64,000 nt of DNA from Pirellula sp. GTDB lineage: Bacteria; Planctomycetota; Planctomycetia; Pirellulales; Pirellulaceae. The DNA lies in contig JAJTID010000001.1 in NCBI GenBank assembly GCA_021300155.1, forward strand, positions 1 to 64,000, given 5' to 3'. The notes beneath the pieces were generated by a model, which had not been told where the DNA came from, made no database searches, and saw only the letters and a list, made by a program, of their open reading frames with translations. The translations under genes and the position numbers were made by a program. Shown one piece after another: positions 18,339 through 27,476 of this stretch; the first letter of the stretch is position 1, and every line of letters begins with the position of its first letter.

Positions 18339-18947
18339 ATGATTATCGAAGGCATTATAACCACAGAAAATACCGATGGCACAATGCATGTTGCTCCGAT
18401 CGGTCCACACGTCAACAACGAACTCACCGATTGGACATTGAAGCCCTTTAAGACTTCGAAAACATTTCAGAACTTGCATCGGACTGGGACTGGCGTTTTT
18501 CATGTGAGCGATGACTCTCTGTTGATGGCGACAAGTGTTTTGGGGATTACCGAGCACTTTTATGGGGCGTGGGCGGCGGAGTGGATAGCTCGATGGCGTA
18601 CCCAAATCAATGCAAGTCGATCGAGTTACTATGTCCCAGAATGTGGCTGGATTCTTAAGAACTCGCACCGCTACTTTGGTCTAAAGACTGGCGAATGGAA
18701 CTTGTCGGACGCCCGAGCAATGGTGAAATGCAACATTAGCCAGCAGGATACGCTGAGGCCATTTTGGGGCTGGAATCGTGCCAAGCACAGCATTTTGGAG
18801 CTTTCCGTACTCGCCAGCCGAAAACACATGATTTCCTCGGACGAGATTGCAACAGAACTTAGCCGGCACCGAATCGTGATCGAGAAAACAGCTGGGGAAA
18901 ATGAGCACGCAGCGTTGGAGTTGCTGACACTGGCGATGTCGCGATAA
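18339..18947 (+). CDS. DUF447 domain protein (FMN-binding split-barrel-like)
   Basis: The 202-residue protein begins MIIEGIITTENTDGTMHVAP, the hallmark of DUF447, followed by PIGPHV, the segment LKPFKTSKTFQNL and a conserved FHVSDD. The C-terminal half has a cysteine segment (ARAMVKCNI) and ILELSVLASRKHMI. DUF447 proteins occur in archaea and planctomycetes and resemble flavin-binding split barrels; their role is not established, though in these bacteria they are sometimes discussed with tetrahydromethanopterin C1 metabolism. It is divergent from the PaaK-like ligase by 20 bp and is followed after 93 bp by the Hsp70-like gene. Confidence 0.9.
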   Translation: MIIEGIITTENTDGTMHVAPIGPHVNNELTDWTLKPFKTSKTFQNLHRTGTGVFHVSDDSLLMATSVLGITEHFYGAWAAEWIARWRTQINASRSSYYVPECGWILKNSHRYFGLKTGEWNLSDARAMVKCNISQQDTLRPFWGWNRAKHSILELSVLASRKHMISSDEIATELSRHRIVIEKTAGENEHAALELLTLAMSR

Positions 18948-19040
18948 TTCGGAGCCTTGGGCACGAACATTGTTGCCGCCCCACGTCGATCGAGATTACA
19001 CGTTCGCTTGATTGTCATCGCTTCGAAAATCGAAAACTTA

Positions 19041-20825
19041 ATGTCTGTAGAATATTGTATTGGAATTGATTTAGGGACCACCAATTCGGTCTTGGCGTTT
19101 GCTCCAATGGAGGAGTCGAACGCGATGGTCGCGGTTCTTCCTATCCCGCAACTGGTCGCGCCAGGAACGGTCGAGAGACGACTCTCGCTACCGTCCTTTC
19201 TTTGGCGAACCGACACCAGCGATGCTGCATTGCAAGTCTCTGGTATTCGATCATCTTTCGGTGTGTGCGGGGAATATGCGCGTCGCATCGCTAGCGAACA
19301 ACCGGAGCGTGTCATTGCTGCCGCGAAGAGCTGGCTTTGCCATCAAGATGTGGATCGGCAGTCTCCAGTGTTGCCATGGGAATCCGAAGAACCTGAAGCC
19401 AAGATCTCCCCCGTTCAAGCGACAACAGCGTATTTGATGCATCTGATCGACGCATGGCATTTGCAGTTCCCAGATTCTCCGTTTGCATCTCAGAAAGTCG
19501 TCCTTACCGTACCTGCTTCGTTTGATTTGGATGCGCGTGAGTTGACTCGAGTGGCGGCCATCGAAGCAGGCTTTCCTGACGATTTTCTTTTCCTCGAAGA
19601 ACCGCAAGCGGCCCTCTACAATTGGATTCATTCTCAAGGGGATCAATGGCGTTCACACTTGAAAAAGAACGACTCACTCCTCGTATGCGATGTCGGAGGC
19701 GGTACAACAGATCTCACCTTAGTCGAGGTAATTGAGGAAGCAGGCGAGCTTCAACTCCGTCGCTTGGCTGTTGGCAAACACTTGTTGGTCGGTGGCGACA
19801 ACATGGATTTGACCTTGGCCCACGTTGCATCGCAATTGTTCCATGCTCAGGGAACGAAGCTGAACGCGTGGCAATCGACTTCGCTTTGGCACTCCTGTCG
19901 GCTTGCAAAAGAAGCGCTGCTCAAACCGACCTCTCCATCGAGCTACCCGCTAACAGTCCTGGGACGCGGAAGCAAGCTCATTGGTGGCACGGTTTCGATC
20001 AGTTTGGAACGATCGATTGTTGAGTCTACGCTCGTCGATGGTTTTTTCCCACGCGTTGGTAGAGAGGACCGGCCAATAGCAGAATCGGAGCTGGGGTTTC
20101 AAGAAATGGGACTGCCGTTTGAAACAGACTCGGCGATCACTCGGCATATTGCAGCCTTCTTGGCAGATCATTTAAGTGAATCGACACAACAATGTGTCAC
20201 CCACCTTTTGTTCAATGGAGGTGTTTTCAACGCCGACTCCTTTAGAACACGACTAATCCAGACGATTACCGACTGGGGAGTGACCGGCGGTGCGTCATCA
20301 CCTCAAGTCCTCGGTGGCGTCGAGGATCTGGATCAATCGGTGGCCTGCGGTGCCAGTTATTACGTATGGGCGAAACATCACGGTGGTATCCGCATTCGGG
20401 GCGGAACCGCTCGAAGCTACTACGTTGGAATCGAATCTTCAGGACCGGCCATACCCGGTATTCCGCGGCCACTTCATGCGCTCTGCGTGGTGCCACACGG
20501 GATGGAGGAAGGAACCGAATGCGCTGTCCAAAGCAAAGAAGTTGGGATCCGAACAGGAAAACCTGCGCGGTTTCGATTCTTTTCTAGCACGATGCGAACA
20601 CAGGACCAGCCGGGAGTTCTTCTTCGTTCGTGGGATGAAGATGAACTCTCAGAAACCTCACCCATGGAGACCGAGTTACCAGCTTCGGAATCCAACGGTC
20701 TTATCCCTGTCCGGTTTCATAGCAAGGTCACAGAGCTCGGAGTATTGGAGCTATCGTGCAAGAGCACGCGTAGCGATGCTATGTGGAAGCTTGAACTGCA
20801 AGTGCGAGAGCAAAGCGGCGACTGA
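19041..20825 (+). CDS. Hsp70 family protein (DnaK-like ATPase)
   Basis: The 594-residue product has the actin-like ATPase core of Hsp70: phosphate 1 loop YCIGIDLGTTNSVLAF at the N-terminus, phosphate 2 LLVCDVGGGTTDLTLVEV near residue 220, and an adenosine-site segment LLFNGGVFNADSFRTRLI. The substrate-binding half is short and divergent and there is no EEVD-type tail, so this is a paralogue rather than the housekeeping DnaK. In many bacteria a similar protein is encoded next to a DUF3731 Hsp70-like partner; none is here. The ATG at 19041 places the start just before the ATPase core; a longer TTG frame from 18957 looks non-coding. Confidence 0.9.
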   Translation: MSVEYCIGIDLGTTNSVLAFAPMEESNAMVAVLPIPQLVAPGTVERRLSLPSFLWRTDTSDAALQVSGIRSSFGVCGEYARRIASEQPERVIAAAKSWLCHQDVDRQSPVLPWESEEPEAKISPVQATTAYLMHLIDAWHLQFPDSPFASQKVVLTVPASFDLDARELTRVAAIEAGFPDDFLFLEEPQAALYNWIHSQGDQWRSHLKKNDSLLVCDVGGGTTDLTLVEVIEEAGELQLRRLAVGKHLLVGGDNMDLTLAHVASQLFHAQGTKLNAWQSTSLWHSCRLAKEALLKPTSPSSYPLTVLGRGSKLIGGTVSISLERSIVESTLVDGFFPRVGREDRPIAESELGFQEMGLPFETDSAITRHIAAFLADHLSESTQQCVTHLLFNGGVFNADSFRTRLIQTITDWGVTGGASSPQVLGGVEDLDQSVACGASYYVWAKHHGGIRIRGGTARSYYVGIESSGPAIPGIPRPLHALCVVPHGMEEGTECAVQSKEVGIRTGKPARFRFFSSTMRTQDQPGVLLRSWDEDELSETSPMETELPASESNGLIPVRFHSKVTELGVLELSCKSTRSDAMWKLELQVREQSGD

Positions 20826-20838
20826 AATTATTGACCGG

Positions 20839-21051
20839 CTATCGCCCAGCAGATCGTCGCCAAATGATCGAATCGACAACGTAATCGTGAACGCTAACAG
20901 ATGACAGCAGAATCGTGGAAGCGATTACCCAGCATTTCTCGATTCCCGTTGTCACATACTGCTCCCACCCGAAGCCCAGCACAAAGCCAAGTACTGCGTT
21001 GAAAGTGGTATCAGACCATAAATCCATAATGGTGGATTCCAACGAGAACAT
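20839..21051 (-). CDS. Possible 70-residue membrane peptide or gene remnant
   Basis: The frame encodes 70 residues with one good hydrophobic segment (NAVLGFVLGFGW, then CWVIASTILLSS) and ends with VHDYVVDSIIWRRS, which looks like the C-terminal His/Asp...IWR end seen on some larger bacterial membrane proteins. There is no clear ribosome-binding site and an in-frame stop lies two codons upstream. It may be the leftover 3' end of a larger gene, or chance. The rest of the 490-bp gap between the Hsp70-like gene and rpsA shows only the rpsA terminator. Confidence 0.25.
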   Translation of the reverse strand: MFSLESTIMDLWSDTTFNAVLGFVLGFGWEQYVTTGIEKCWVIASTILLSSVSVHDYVVDSIIWRRSAGR

Positions 21052-21254
21052 TTGCTAGGCTATCTGGCATACTTTGTACCGATTGATGCAAGAAATCACC
21101 GTACTCCTGCGGTTTGAGCGACTCGCCACACCAAGTTCCGCTTATGGGTATCGTTTGTGGAGATCAGGAAAGATCAAGAATGCTCTCTAAATCGACGCTT
21201 CAGCTACGTGTAGCGAATCGCACTGCGTGTGGGCGATTATAAATCTGAGGTTCA

Positions 21255-21290
21255 TAAAAAAGTAACGCAGGCCGAAAGCCTGCGTTACTT
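21255..21290 (-). terminator. Rho-independent terminator of rpsA
   Basis: A perfect 13-bp stem (AAGTAACGCAGGC with its complement) encloses the loop CGAAA. Read on the minus strand it is followed by a run of six T. It lies about 30 bases after the rpsA stop codon. Confidence 0.92.
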
Positions 21291-21317
21291 GAAAATCCGC
21301 ATGAACAAAAAAGCTCT

Positions 21318-23111
21318 TTAGGTTGCTGGGCCGATCAATGGACCTTCGCTTCCGAGACCACCCTTGAGTTCCATCGCTGGCTTCTCGGCCTTGACGGAAG
21401 CAGCAGCTTGCTGAGCTTCTTTTTCTTCTTCAGCTCGCATTTGCTCTTCGGACCAATCGACCCGCTTACGCGAAAGCCCAATCTTGCGTTCGTCGCTATC
21501 GACTCGCAAGACCTTGACTTCGATCTCGTCGCCAACCTTGACCACGTCTTCTGGGTTCTCGACTTTGTCATCGGAAAGCTCAGAGATGTGGAGCAATCCT
21601 TCGAGCGAATCTTCCAGACCGACGAATACACCAAAGTTGGTGATCTTCGTAACTGTACCACGTACCAGTTGACCTGGTTGGTACTTGGCTGGAATAGTGG
21701 TGTTCCATGGATCGTCATCCAATTGTTTGAGTCCGAGAGCGATACGACGTCGAGTTTGGTCCACGCTCAATACGCGGCACTTGACGACTTGACCCTTGGT
21801 CAACACTTCGCTTGGATGACTGATCTTGCGAGTCCAAGACATATCGGAAACGTGGAGCAAGCCATCGATTCCCTCTTCGAGTTCGATGAACGCACCGTAG
21901 TTGGTAAGGTTCCGAACCTTGCCAGACACTTCTGCGTTCTCTGGGTATTTTTCAAGCACAACATCCCAAGGATTGGATTGTGTTTGCTTGATACCGAGAG
22001 ACAGCTGTTGTCCTTGAGCGTCGACGCCCAAGATCTTGACGTCGATCTTGTCGCCGATTTGTACCATTTCGCTTGGATGGTTGATGCGGCGTGTCCATGA
22101 CATTTCGCTGATGTGCACCAGACCTTCGATGCCTGGTTCGAGCTTCACGAACGCACCATAGCTCATTACGTTGACAACTTCGCCAGGGATCGTCGAGCCG
22201 ACTGGATACTTCTCGGCGATGTTGGTCCATGGGTTGTTGAGCTTTTGCTTGAGACCCAAGGCGATCTTCTGCTTTTCGCGATCGATCTGCAAAATCTTGA
22301 CTTCGATTTCTTGATCGATAGCAACCATTTCTGTTGGATGGCCAATGCGTTCCCAACTCATATCGGTGATGTGAAGCAAACCATCGATGCCTCCCAAATC
22401 GACGAATGCACCGAAGTCCGCGATATTTTTGACAATACCCTTGCGCACTTGGCCCACTTCCAATTCGGCCATGAGGTGTTCGCGATCTTCCTCGCGTTGC
22501 TTTTCGATGAGCGACCGACGGCTGACAACGATGTTGCGACGTGTTTCGTCAATTTTGAGGACTTCGCACTGAACAACTCGGCCGATGTAATCGCCGATAT
22601 CGTTAGGCCGACGAATGTCCACTTGGCTAGCAGGCAAAAAGACGTTGACGCCAATGTCGACCAGCAAACCACCCTTGATCTTGCGAACAACGGTACCGGT
22701 AACAACTTGGCCTTCCTGAACGGAAGACATCATCTTTTCCCACTGGATGATCTTTTCTGCCTTCTTCTTGCTGAGGCTGATCATCGAACGAGAATCTTCA
22801 GGCGCGGTGTGTTGATCTTCGACTTCTTCGATCAACACTTTGACCATGTCACCGACAGCCGGTGGTGGTTCGCCTTCTTCCCATTCGTTCTTATGGATAG
22901 CACCTTCACTCTTGAAACCAACGTCGACGATAACAAACTCGTCATTGATTTCTACGATCTTGCCTTCGATGATTTGATTGACATCAAACTGGCGGTTTGC
23001 ATCCTCAAGATGCTCAAGAATGTACTCTTCTGCGGTATCGCCGAAGAGGGAATCCAATTCCTGCTCTAAGAGATCGTCTTCAAGGGAGCGGATTAGAGTG
23101 CGGTTAACCAT
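21318..23111 (-). CDS. rpsA: 30S ribosomal protein S1
   Basis: The 597-residue protein contains six S1 RNA-binding motifs in tandem, starting near residues 47 (IIEGKIVEINDEFVIVDVG), 135, 222, 305, 392 and 479; the last four have the canonical GAFV.L..GIEGLLHISEMSW pattern. This matches bacterial S1, which binds mRNA and helps load it on the 30S subunit. The tail is Glu/Ala rich. It is divergent from rpiB with a 247-bp leader region that could host the usual S1 autoregulation, but I see no defined element there. The GC and codon use fit its neighbours. Confidence 0.97.
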   Translation of the reverse strand: MVNRTLIRSLEDDLLEQELDSLFGDTAEEYILEHLEDANRQFDVNQIIEGKIVEINDEFVIVDVGFKSEGAIHKNEWEEGEPPPAVGDMVKVLIEEVEDQHTAPEDSRSMISLSKKKAEKIIQWEKMMSSVQEGQVVTGTVVRKIKGGLLVDIGVNVFLPASQVDIRRPNDIGDYIGRVVQCEVLKIDETRRNIVVSRRSLIEKQREEDREHLMAELEVGQVRKGIVKNIADFGAFVDLGGIDGLLHITDMSWERIGHPTEMVAIDQEIEVKILQIDREKQKIALGLKQKLNNPWTNIAEKYPVGSTIPGEVVNVMSYGAFVKLEPGIEGLVHISEMSWTRRINHPSEMVQIGDKIDVKILGVDAQGQQLSLGIKQTQSNPWDVVLEKYPENAEVSGKVRNLTNYGAFIELEEGIDGLLHVSDMSWTRKISHPSEVLTKGQVVKCRVLSVDQTRRRIALGLKQLDDDPWNTTIPAKYQPGQLVRGTVTKITNFGVFVGLEDSLEGLLHISELSDDKVENPEDVVKVGDEIEVKVLRVDSDERKIGLSRKRVDWSEEQMRAEEEKEAQQAAASVKAEKPAMELKGGLGSEGPLIGPAT

Positions 23112-23358
23112 ACGAAATAGGGTCCTGATGGATCGCTTGCAAACCTGACCAGAAACATCAGAAACAAGGGTAACCGCCTAAACTTCGATTTACGGGATTC
23201 CTTCTTGTCGATAAAGTTCTGAACTGAGATTCGGCGTAGCGGGTAAGTGGAGCAGTTTTCTGACGGAATTGCACGCGCAATCCCACTAATGTCAGCAAAC
23301 GCGAAGGGCAAGAGTGTATCAGCCTTTCTTTTTCTAAGCAACACCAAGGTTTATCGTT

Positions 23359-23859
23359 ATGAGTCAGCCGTCATCCATTCGTTATGCCATCGCCGGAGAT
23401 CACGCTGGCTTTTCGATGAAGAACGATGTCCGTAAATTGCTCGAAGGACTAAAGGTCTCGGTCATCGACTGCGGCACACACTCCGCGGATTCATGCGATT
23501 TCCCGGACTTTGCTGAGGCGATCGCGACCAGAATCCTGGCGGGTGAAATCGATCGAGGCATCCTCGTCTGCGGTTCGGGTGTGGGCGTCAGCGTGGCTGC
23601 TAACAAATTCCCTGGCATTCGTGCTAGCTTGTGTCACGACACTTACTCGGCTCGCCAAGGGGTCGAGCACGACGATATGAACGTCCTCTGCATCGGGGCT
23701 CGTGTGATTGGTCCTGAAGTCGCCTTCGAAATCACTCGGGCTTTTCTCAATGCTCGGTATACCCCCGCTCCCCGCCATGCCGCTCGATTGGCCAAGATCG
23801 TCGATATCGAGAGACGCGTTCTCGCGGGCGAGTTTTCGAACGGAGAGCACCAGCGATAA
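23359..23859 (+). CDS. rpiB: Ribose-5-phosphate isomerase B
   Basis: The 166-residue enzyme interconverts ribose 5-phosphate and ribulose 5-phosphate in the pentose phosphate pathway. The LacAB/RpiB fold is shown by YAIAGDHAGFSMK at the start, the phosphate and catalytic loop GILVCGSGVGVSVAANKFPG with the active-site Cys, and the helix HDDMNVLCIGARVIG. Its length is slightly more than the 150 residues of E. coli RpiB. The last 369 bases of this gene are also the 3' end of the MFS frame on the opposite strand. Confidence 0.96.
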   Translation: MSQPSSIRYAIAGDHAGFSMKNDVRKLLEGLKVSVIDCGTHSADSCDFPDFAEAIATRILAGEIDRGILVCGSGVGVSVAANKFPGIRASLCHDTYSARQGVEHDDMNVLCIGARVIGPEVAFEITRAFLNARYTPAPRHAARLAKIVDIERRVLAGEFSNGEHQR

Positions 23860-25032
23860 CGTCGCGAGCGGTAACACCAGGATCCACAAGGTTGCGGGCA
23901 TGGTCGGTAAGAGTTGCTCTAGGATCGTGATTCGCGAACAAACGGAGGAAAGAATCGCCGCGGTCACATACCCGAGCGATTGAGCGAGGGTCATCGATGC
24001 TATTCCCATGACCGAAGGGTTCATTCGATGGGCATGCTCGTTTGCAGAAATCTGAAACGGACAATTGAGCGCCAATGCGATTCCGCAAAAACCTAACGCT
24101 GGCATTCCAAACATTGAAGCGATGCAACCGATGAATAGGATCGTCCAACCGAGCGGTCCGACAAACAGCAATCGCTTCTTCAGTTGAGGAAAAATGGGAA
24201 TCACGAGTAGTATCGCTATCTCTACTCCCACGGCAGTAGCAAATATAAAGTAGCCGAACTCGCCATACGTGTTCGTAAGAAATTCGTGCGAATACAATCC
24301 ATACGACATCTCGCAGACTGCCACTAACCAAACGAGAGCGAGGAGCCCCATCCACTCCAACTTCTGCGAGGTGGTGCTGGGTGTCTTGGGGGCGTTCTGT
24401 TTTGGAAGGGCTGGTACTTCGGGGTGCTCAGGGACGAAAAAGCAGGAGCCCAACGCCAAAAGGCAATGCAAAACACTGATGCAGGAACCAACAAAGAGGT
24501 GCTGTTTTTCAATGTTGAACCAATCACCCCCAATGGCCCCCATGATCATCAACGCCACCATGTAACCAGCAGAACCGGAGGCTCGAACGGTATACGCGAG
24601 CGAACCCATGGTCGCGATGCTGATGTGATTCAGCAATGTCATCACGCTCGACTGCAAACAACCGAGCAATAGCAAACAAAGCGCAATATCAATCGCTGGT
24701 CCGAAAAACGAATGCCCTTCTGCAAGTCCCTGGAGCCGAAACCCGAGTACGCATTGCATGATGGCAACTCCCACAGCCGCCACGAATTGCGTTCGTTGCG
24801 GATACTTGGTCCAACCTTTGCTTTCCGCAAAACGAAGCAAAAAGTAAGTGGCACATGCAGCGATCGGAATCAGGCCTGCCACCATACTCGCCGTCGCAGG
24901 AGACAGCGTCTTTCGAAGATGGGTCTGCAATGGAAAGGAACTGAAGCCGAGTGCTAGGAAATGCACAAAGTACGTACTGGCACTAAAGAAAACGGCGGTG
25001 ATCGTCCGCGCCGGCGTCGAACAAGAACTCAC
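23491..25032 (-). CDS. MFS transporter with C-terminal tail antisense to rpiB
   Basis: The frame encodes about 513 residues. The first 400 hold ten to twelve hydrophobic helices with a central cytoplasmic loop (about 195-215), as in the major facilitator superfamily, in an arrangement like the nucleoside or LacY-like MFS members. The start is uncertain: no early ATG exists, and I chose the GTG at 25032, which has AAGG upstream; a TTG at 25101 is possible. The last 123 codons, after RKLARENAS, lie antisense to rpiB, are hydrophilic and low in complexity, and are not part of the transporter fold. The substrate is unknown. Confidence 0.8.
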   Translation of the reverse strand: MSSCSTPARTITAVFFSASTYFVHFLALGFSSFPLQTHLRKTLSPATASMVAGLIPIAACATYFLLRFAESKGWTKYPQRTQFVAAVGVAIMQCVLGFRLQGLAEGHSFFGPAIDIALCLLLLGCLQSSVMTLLNHISIATMGSLAYTVRASGSAGYMVALMIMGAIGGDWFNIEKQHLFVGSCISVLHCLLALGSCFFVPEHPEVPALPKQNAPKTPSTTSQKLEWMGLLALVWLVAVCEMSYGLYSHEFLTNTYGEFGYFIFATAVGVEIAILLVIPIFPQLKKRLLFVGPLGWTILFIGCIASMFGMPALGFCGIALALNCPFQISANEHAHRMNPSVMGIASMTLAQSLGYVTAAILSSVCSRITILEQLLPTMPATLWILVLPLATLSLVLSVRKLARENASLDIDDLGQSSGMAGSGGIPSIEKSPSDFEGDFRTNHTSPDAEDVHIVVLDPLASRVSVVTQASTNAREFVSSHADAHTRTADEDASIDFTRQDSGRDRLSKVREIA

Positions 25033-25540
25033 GGAAGAAACCTTAGAAACATGAATAAACGAATCGCATCCCTGACCCAACCAATAATGCACCAAGAGCA
25101 ACTTGGAGTCTAGAGCTTTACGAGGTCAAAAATCTCACGGGATCAGCGTGCCATTGCAAGCAAACTCCCATTAGGGCGCTTTGCTGGATCTAACGGGCCG
25201 AGTTGGCAACCGAAGATTCCATTGCCACGAGAAAGAAGAATCTCCTTACTGATATTGGTTCACGAAAAAATAACGAGAATCCTCTATCACTTCCCCGGAT
25301 GTCGCCTACCGCCCATCCTGACAACAGATTGACCATATTCGTCGAGTCCAATTTGGCTAGATCGTGTGATTTGTTGTCTTTGGTCCCTTGCATGGGAGAG
25401 CTGACAATACCCCATGCGGCCAACGCCCGAGTTAGCGTAACACACCACCGCAACTGGCGGGTGCTCTTCCGAATGCATCGTCCGTAGATATAGCAAAGGA
25501 TCGCTTGGACCAAAAAGAACCAGTCGAAACTTGCAAATTA
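25033..25540. other. Intergenic stretch upstream of the MFS gene
   Basis: No convincing gene is visible on either strand. The possible frames are short, lack ribosome sites and show no recognisable protein family. It presumably contains the promoter of the MFS gene. The stretch belongs to an 880-bp gap that ends in two repeat elements and the sigma-factor terminator. Confidence 0.5.
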
Positions 25541-25603
25541 GGCAGAAAGATCGAACGCAGAGAAAATTTTCTGATCTATCTTTCTGCGTTCGATTTTTCT
25601 GCC
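25541..25603. repeat. Long inverted repeat (21-nt arms, one mismatch)
   Basis: The arms at 25541-25561 and 25583-25603 are complementary at 20 of 21 positions and are separated by a 21-base AT-rich loop. The core of each arm is ATCGAACGCAGA. It is in an intergenic region with no gene of its own, so it may be a REP- or MITE-like mobile repeat or a bidirectional transcript end. Confidence 0.85.
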
Positions 25604-25773
25604 ATAGAACCCGCCATACATTGGCGCGAGTTCGACATATATTGGTGGGTGGCACCGATTAGGAGAATGAAAGGAAGAAACTGAAGTGCTATGCATCAAC
25701 CGGTGTTGCAGGGCTTTCAAGGTCACAGGCTAGCAGCCCGTGACTCCGTCCAAGCTCCATCGCAAATCCATCG

Positions 25774-25795
25774 GCTCGGGACGATGGTCCCAAGC
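25774..25795. repeat. 22-nt hairpin element, copy 2
   Basis: GCTCGGGAC, then GATG, then GTCCCAAGC form a stem-loop. The reverse complement matches the element at 8170-8191 at 18 of 22 positions. It is preceded by AGGCTAGCAGCCCGTGAC, which resembles another dispersed planctomycete repeat. Confidence 0.6.
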
Positions 25796-25825
25796 TACGG
25801 TCCAGCAGCGACTCAGCGGCGGCAT

Positions 25826-25866
25826 AAAAAAAGGCTCTGGCATTTGAACTCAAACACCAGAGCCTT
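25826..25866 (-). terminator. Rho-independent terminator of the sigma factor gene
   Basis: The stem AAGGCTCTGG / CCAGAGCCTT encloses a 16-base loop; on the minus strand the stem is followed by a run of T (A run at 25826-25832). It lies about 50 bases after the sigma-factor stop. Confidence 0.88.
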
Positions 25867-25913
25867 AGATTTTTACGATACTAGGATGTCACTCACGTTA
25901 TGAGCAAGAGATG

Positions 25914-27476
25914 CTAGTCGAGGAAGCCGACGAGTTCTTGCGAACGGCTGGGTTGCTGAAGTTTTCGAACTGCTTTTGCTTCAATTTGACGGATGCGTTC
26001 GCGCGTCACTTTGAAAATGTGTCCAACTTCTTCCAGCGTGTAGCTATAACCGTCACCCAAACCATAGCGCAGTTTGATGATTTCGCGTTCGCGGTAACTT
26101 AACGTCTTGAGGACGGTGTTGATTCGCAATCGCAACATCTCTTGTGCTGCACCAATAGCTGGACTTTCGGCGGTACCATCCGGGAGCAAATCCCCGAATT
26201 GACTATCCTCGCTATTTCCGACTGGCCGATCGAGCGAAATTGGGTAACGGCTCATCGCCAGCACCCGTCTCGCTTCTTCGATAGTCGTCTCAGCGCGGCG
26301 AGCAGTTTCTTCGAGCGTTGGCTCTCGACCGAGTTCTTGCAGCAATTGCCGGGAAACATTTCGGACGCGCGACATGGTTTCTACCATGTGAACGGGAATC
26401 CGAATGGTTCGGCTTTGGTCTGCAACAGCACGAGTAATCGCCTGCCGTATCCACCATGTGGCATACGTGCAGAACTTAAACCCGCGCCGGTACTCGAACT
26501 TGTCAACAGCCCGCATCAAACCGGCATTACCTTCTTGGATCAGATCCAAAAAGCTAAGGCCGCGGTTTCGATACTTTTTCGCAATGGAAACTACCAGACG
26601 CAAATTGCCTTCGCTTAGCTGTTTCTTCGCGCGTTGGTATTCAGTGAAGACCTTTTTCACCATCGCAACACGATTGCGTAGCGACGATGGGGTTTCTTGG
26701 GTTGCGACCAGAATCTGACGAAACTCGCGTTTCAGTTGAGCCACCTGTGAAGGGGCCACTTGATACGATTTGAGTGTCGCTAAATCATGGAGAATTTCAT
26801 CGATCCGATTGCTCAAACGTTCGAGAACGTTGATCATCGCTTCGATTCGTTGCGTTCGCAGCCCTAATTCTTCGATCAGACGAACCGTCTTGCGACGGCG
26901 GCGTGCGAGAGATTGCCAAGCTTCTACTCTTTTCTTCTCGGGCAAATTCTTACTCAGGGCGTTGCGATAATCTCTACGATTTCGCTTGAGTAGGACGTCG
27001 AGCGTTTTGAGATTGTTTGGCAATCTTCCTAAAATCTGATCTTTCTCTAATTTGTCGGTAACCGACACCTGTACCGTGCGATCGAATGGCAATTCGCCTG
27101 TGTGAACACGCTTAAGTATCTTGAAGGCATACTGGACCACATAATCGCACTCGAGCAGCTTGGTACGGAATCGACGTCGCGTGACTTCGATTTTTTTAGC
27201 CAGACGAATTTCTTCTTGGCGTGTGAGCAAAGGTATCTCGCCCATCTGCGTCAAATACATTCGAACTGGATCATCCGACCAAGTCTCGACTTCGTCCATG
27301 CCGGACAGCAAATCATCATCGCTGTCCAACTGAACTTGGTCCTCTGGTACTACGACATCGGCAACCGCGTCGCCCAGATCGTCACCTTCCTCCTCAAGCG
27401 ACAGTTTGCGAAGGCCATCCAAGTCGTCAGCGCTGCGAGGCAAGTCATCATCGAAATCCAACAGGCCGTCGAACAA
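25914..27476 (-). CDS. Primary-type RNA polymerase sigma-70 factor (RpoD/RpoS group)
   Basis: The protein has sigma region 1.2 ([19 protein letters not shown]), a non-conserved helical insert, region 2 ([51 protein letters not shown]), region 3 and region 4 with the helix-turn-helix [24 protein letters not shown]. Region 1.1 is reduced to an acidic stretch. I chose the TTG at 27476 because AGGAG lies eight bases upstream and the product begins [13 protein letters not shown]; the alternative ATG at 27560 has no ribosome site. That makes about 520 residues. It directs core RNA polymerase to promoters. Whether it is the main housekeeping factor cannot be decided from one window. Confidence 0.9.
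   Translation of the reverse strand: MFDGLLDFDDDLPRSADDLDGLRKLSLEEEGDDLGDAVADVVVPEDQVQLDSDDDLLSGMDEVETWSDDPVRMYLTQMGEIPLLTRQEEIRLAKKIEVTRRRFRTKLLECDYVVQYAFKILKRVHTGELPFDRTVQVSVTDKLEKDQILGRLPNNLKTLDVLLKRNRRDYRNALSKNLPEKKRVEAWQSLARRRRKTVRLIEELGLRTQRIEAMINVLERLSNRIDEILHDLATLKSYQVAPSQVAQLKREFRQILVATQETPSSLRNRVAMVKKVFTEYQRAKKQLSEGNLRLVVSIAKKYRNRGLSFLDLIQEGNAGLMRAVDKFEYRRGFKFCTYATWWIRQAITRAVADQSRTIRIPVHMVETMSRVRNVSRQLLQELGREPTLEETARRAETTIEEARRVLAMSRYPISLDRPVGNSEDSQFGDLLPDGTAESPAIGAAQEMLRLRINTVLKTLSYREREIIKLRYGLGDGYSYTLEEVGHIFKVTRERIRQIEAKAVRKLQQPSRSQELVGFLD

Noticed and set aside
21408-22100. Long open frame opposite rpsA (and another at 22113-23069)
   Set aside because: Both are antisense to the six conserved S1 motifs, have no ribosome sites and the proteins match no family; they are shadows of the repeated rpsA codons.
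25691-25903. Short plus-strand frame at 25691
   Set aside because: It runs through the terminator hairpin of the sigma factor and a dispersed repeat, so it is not a gene.
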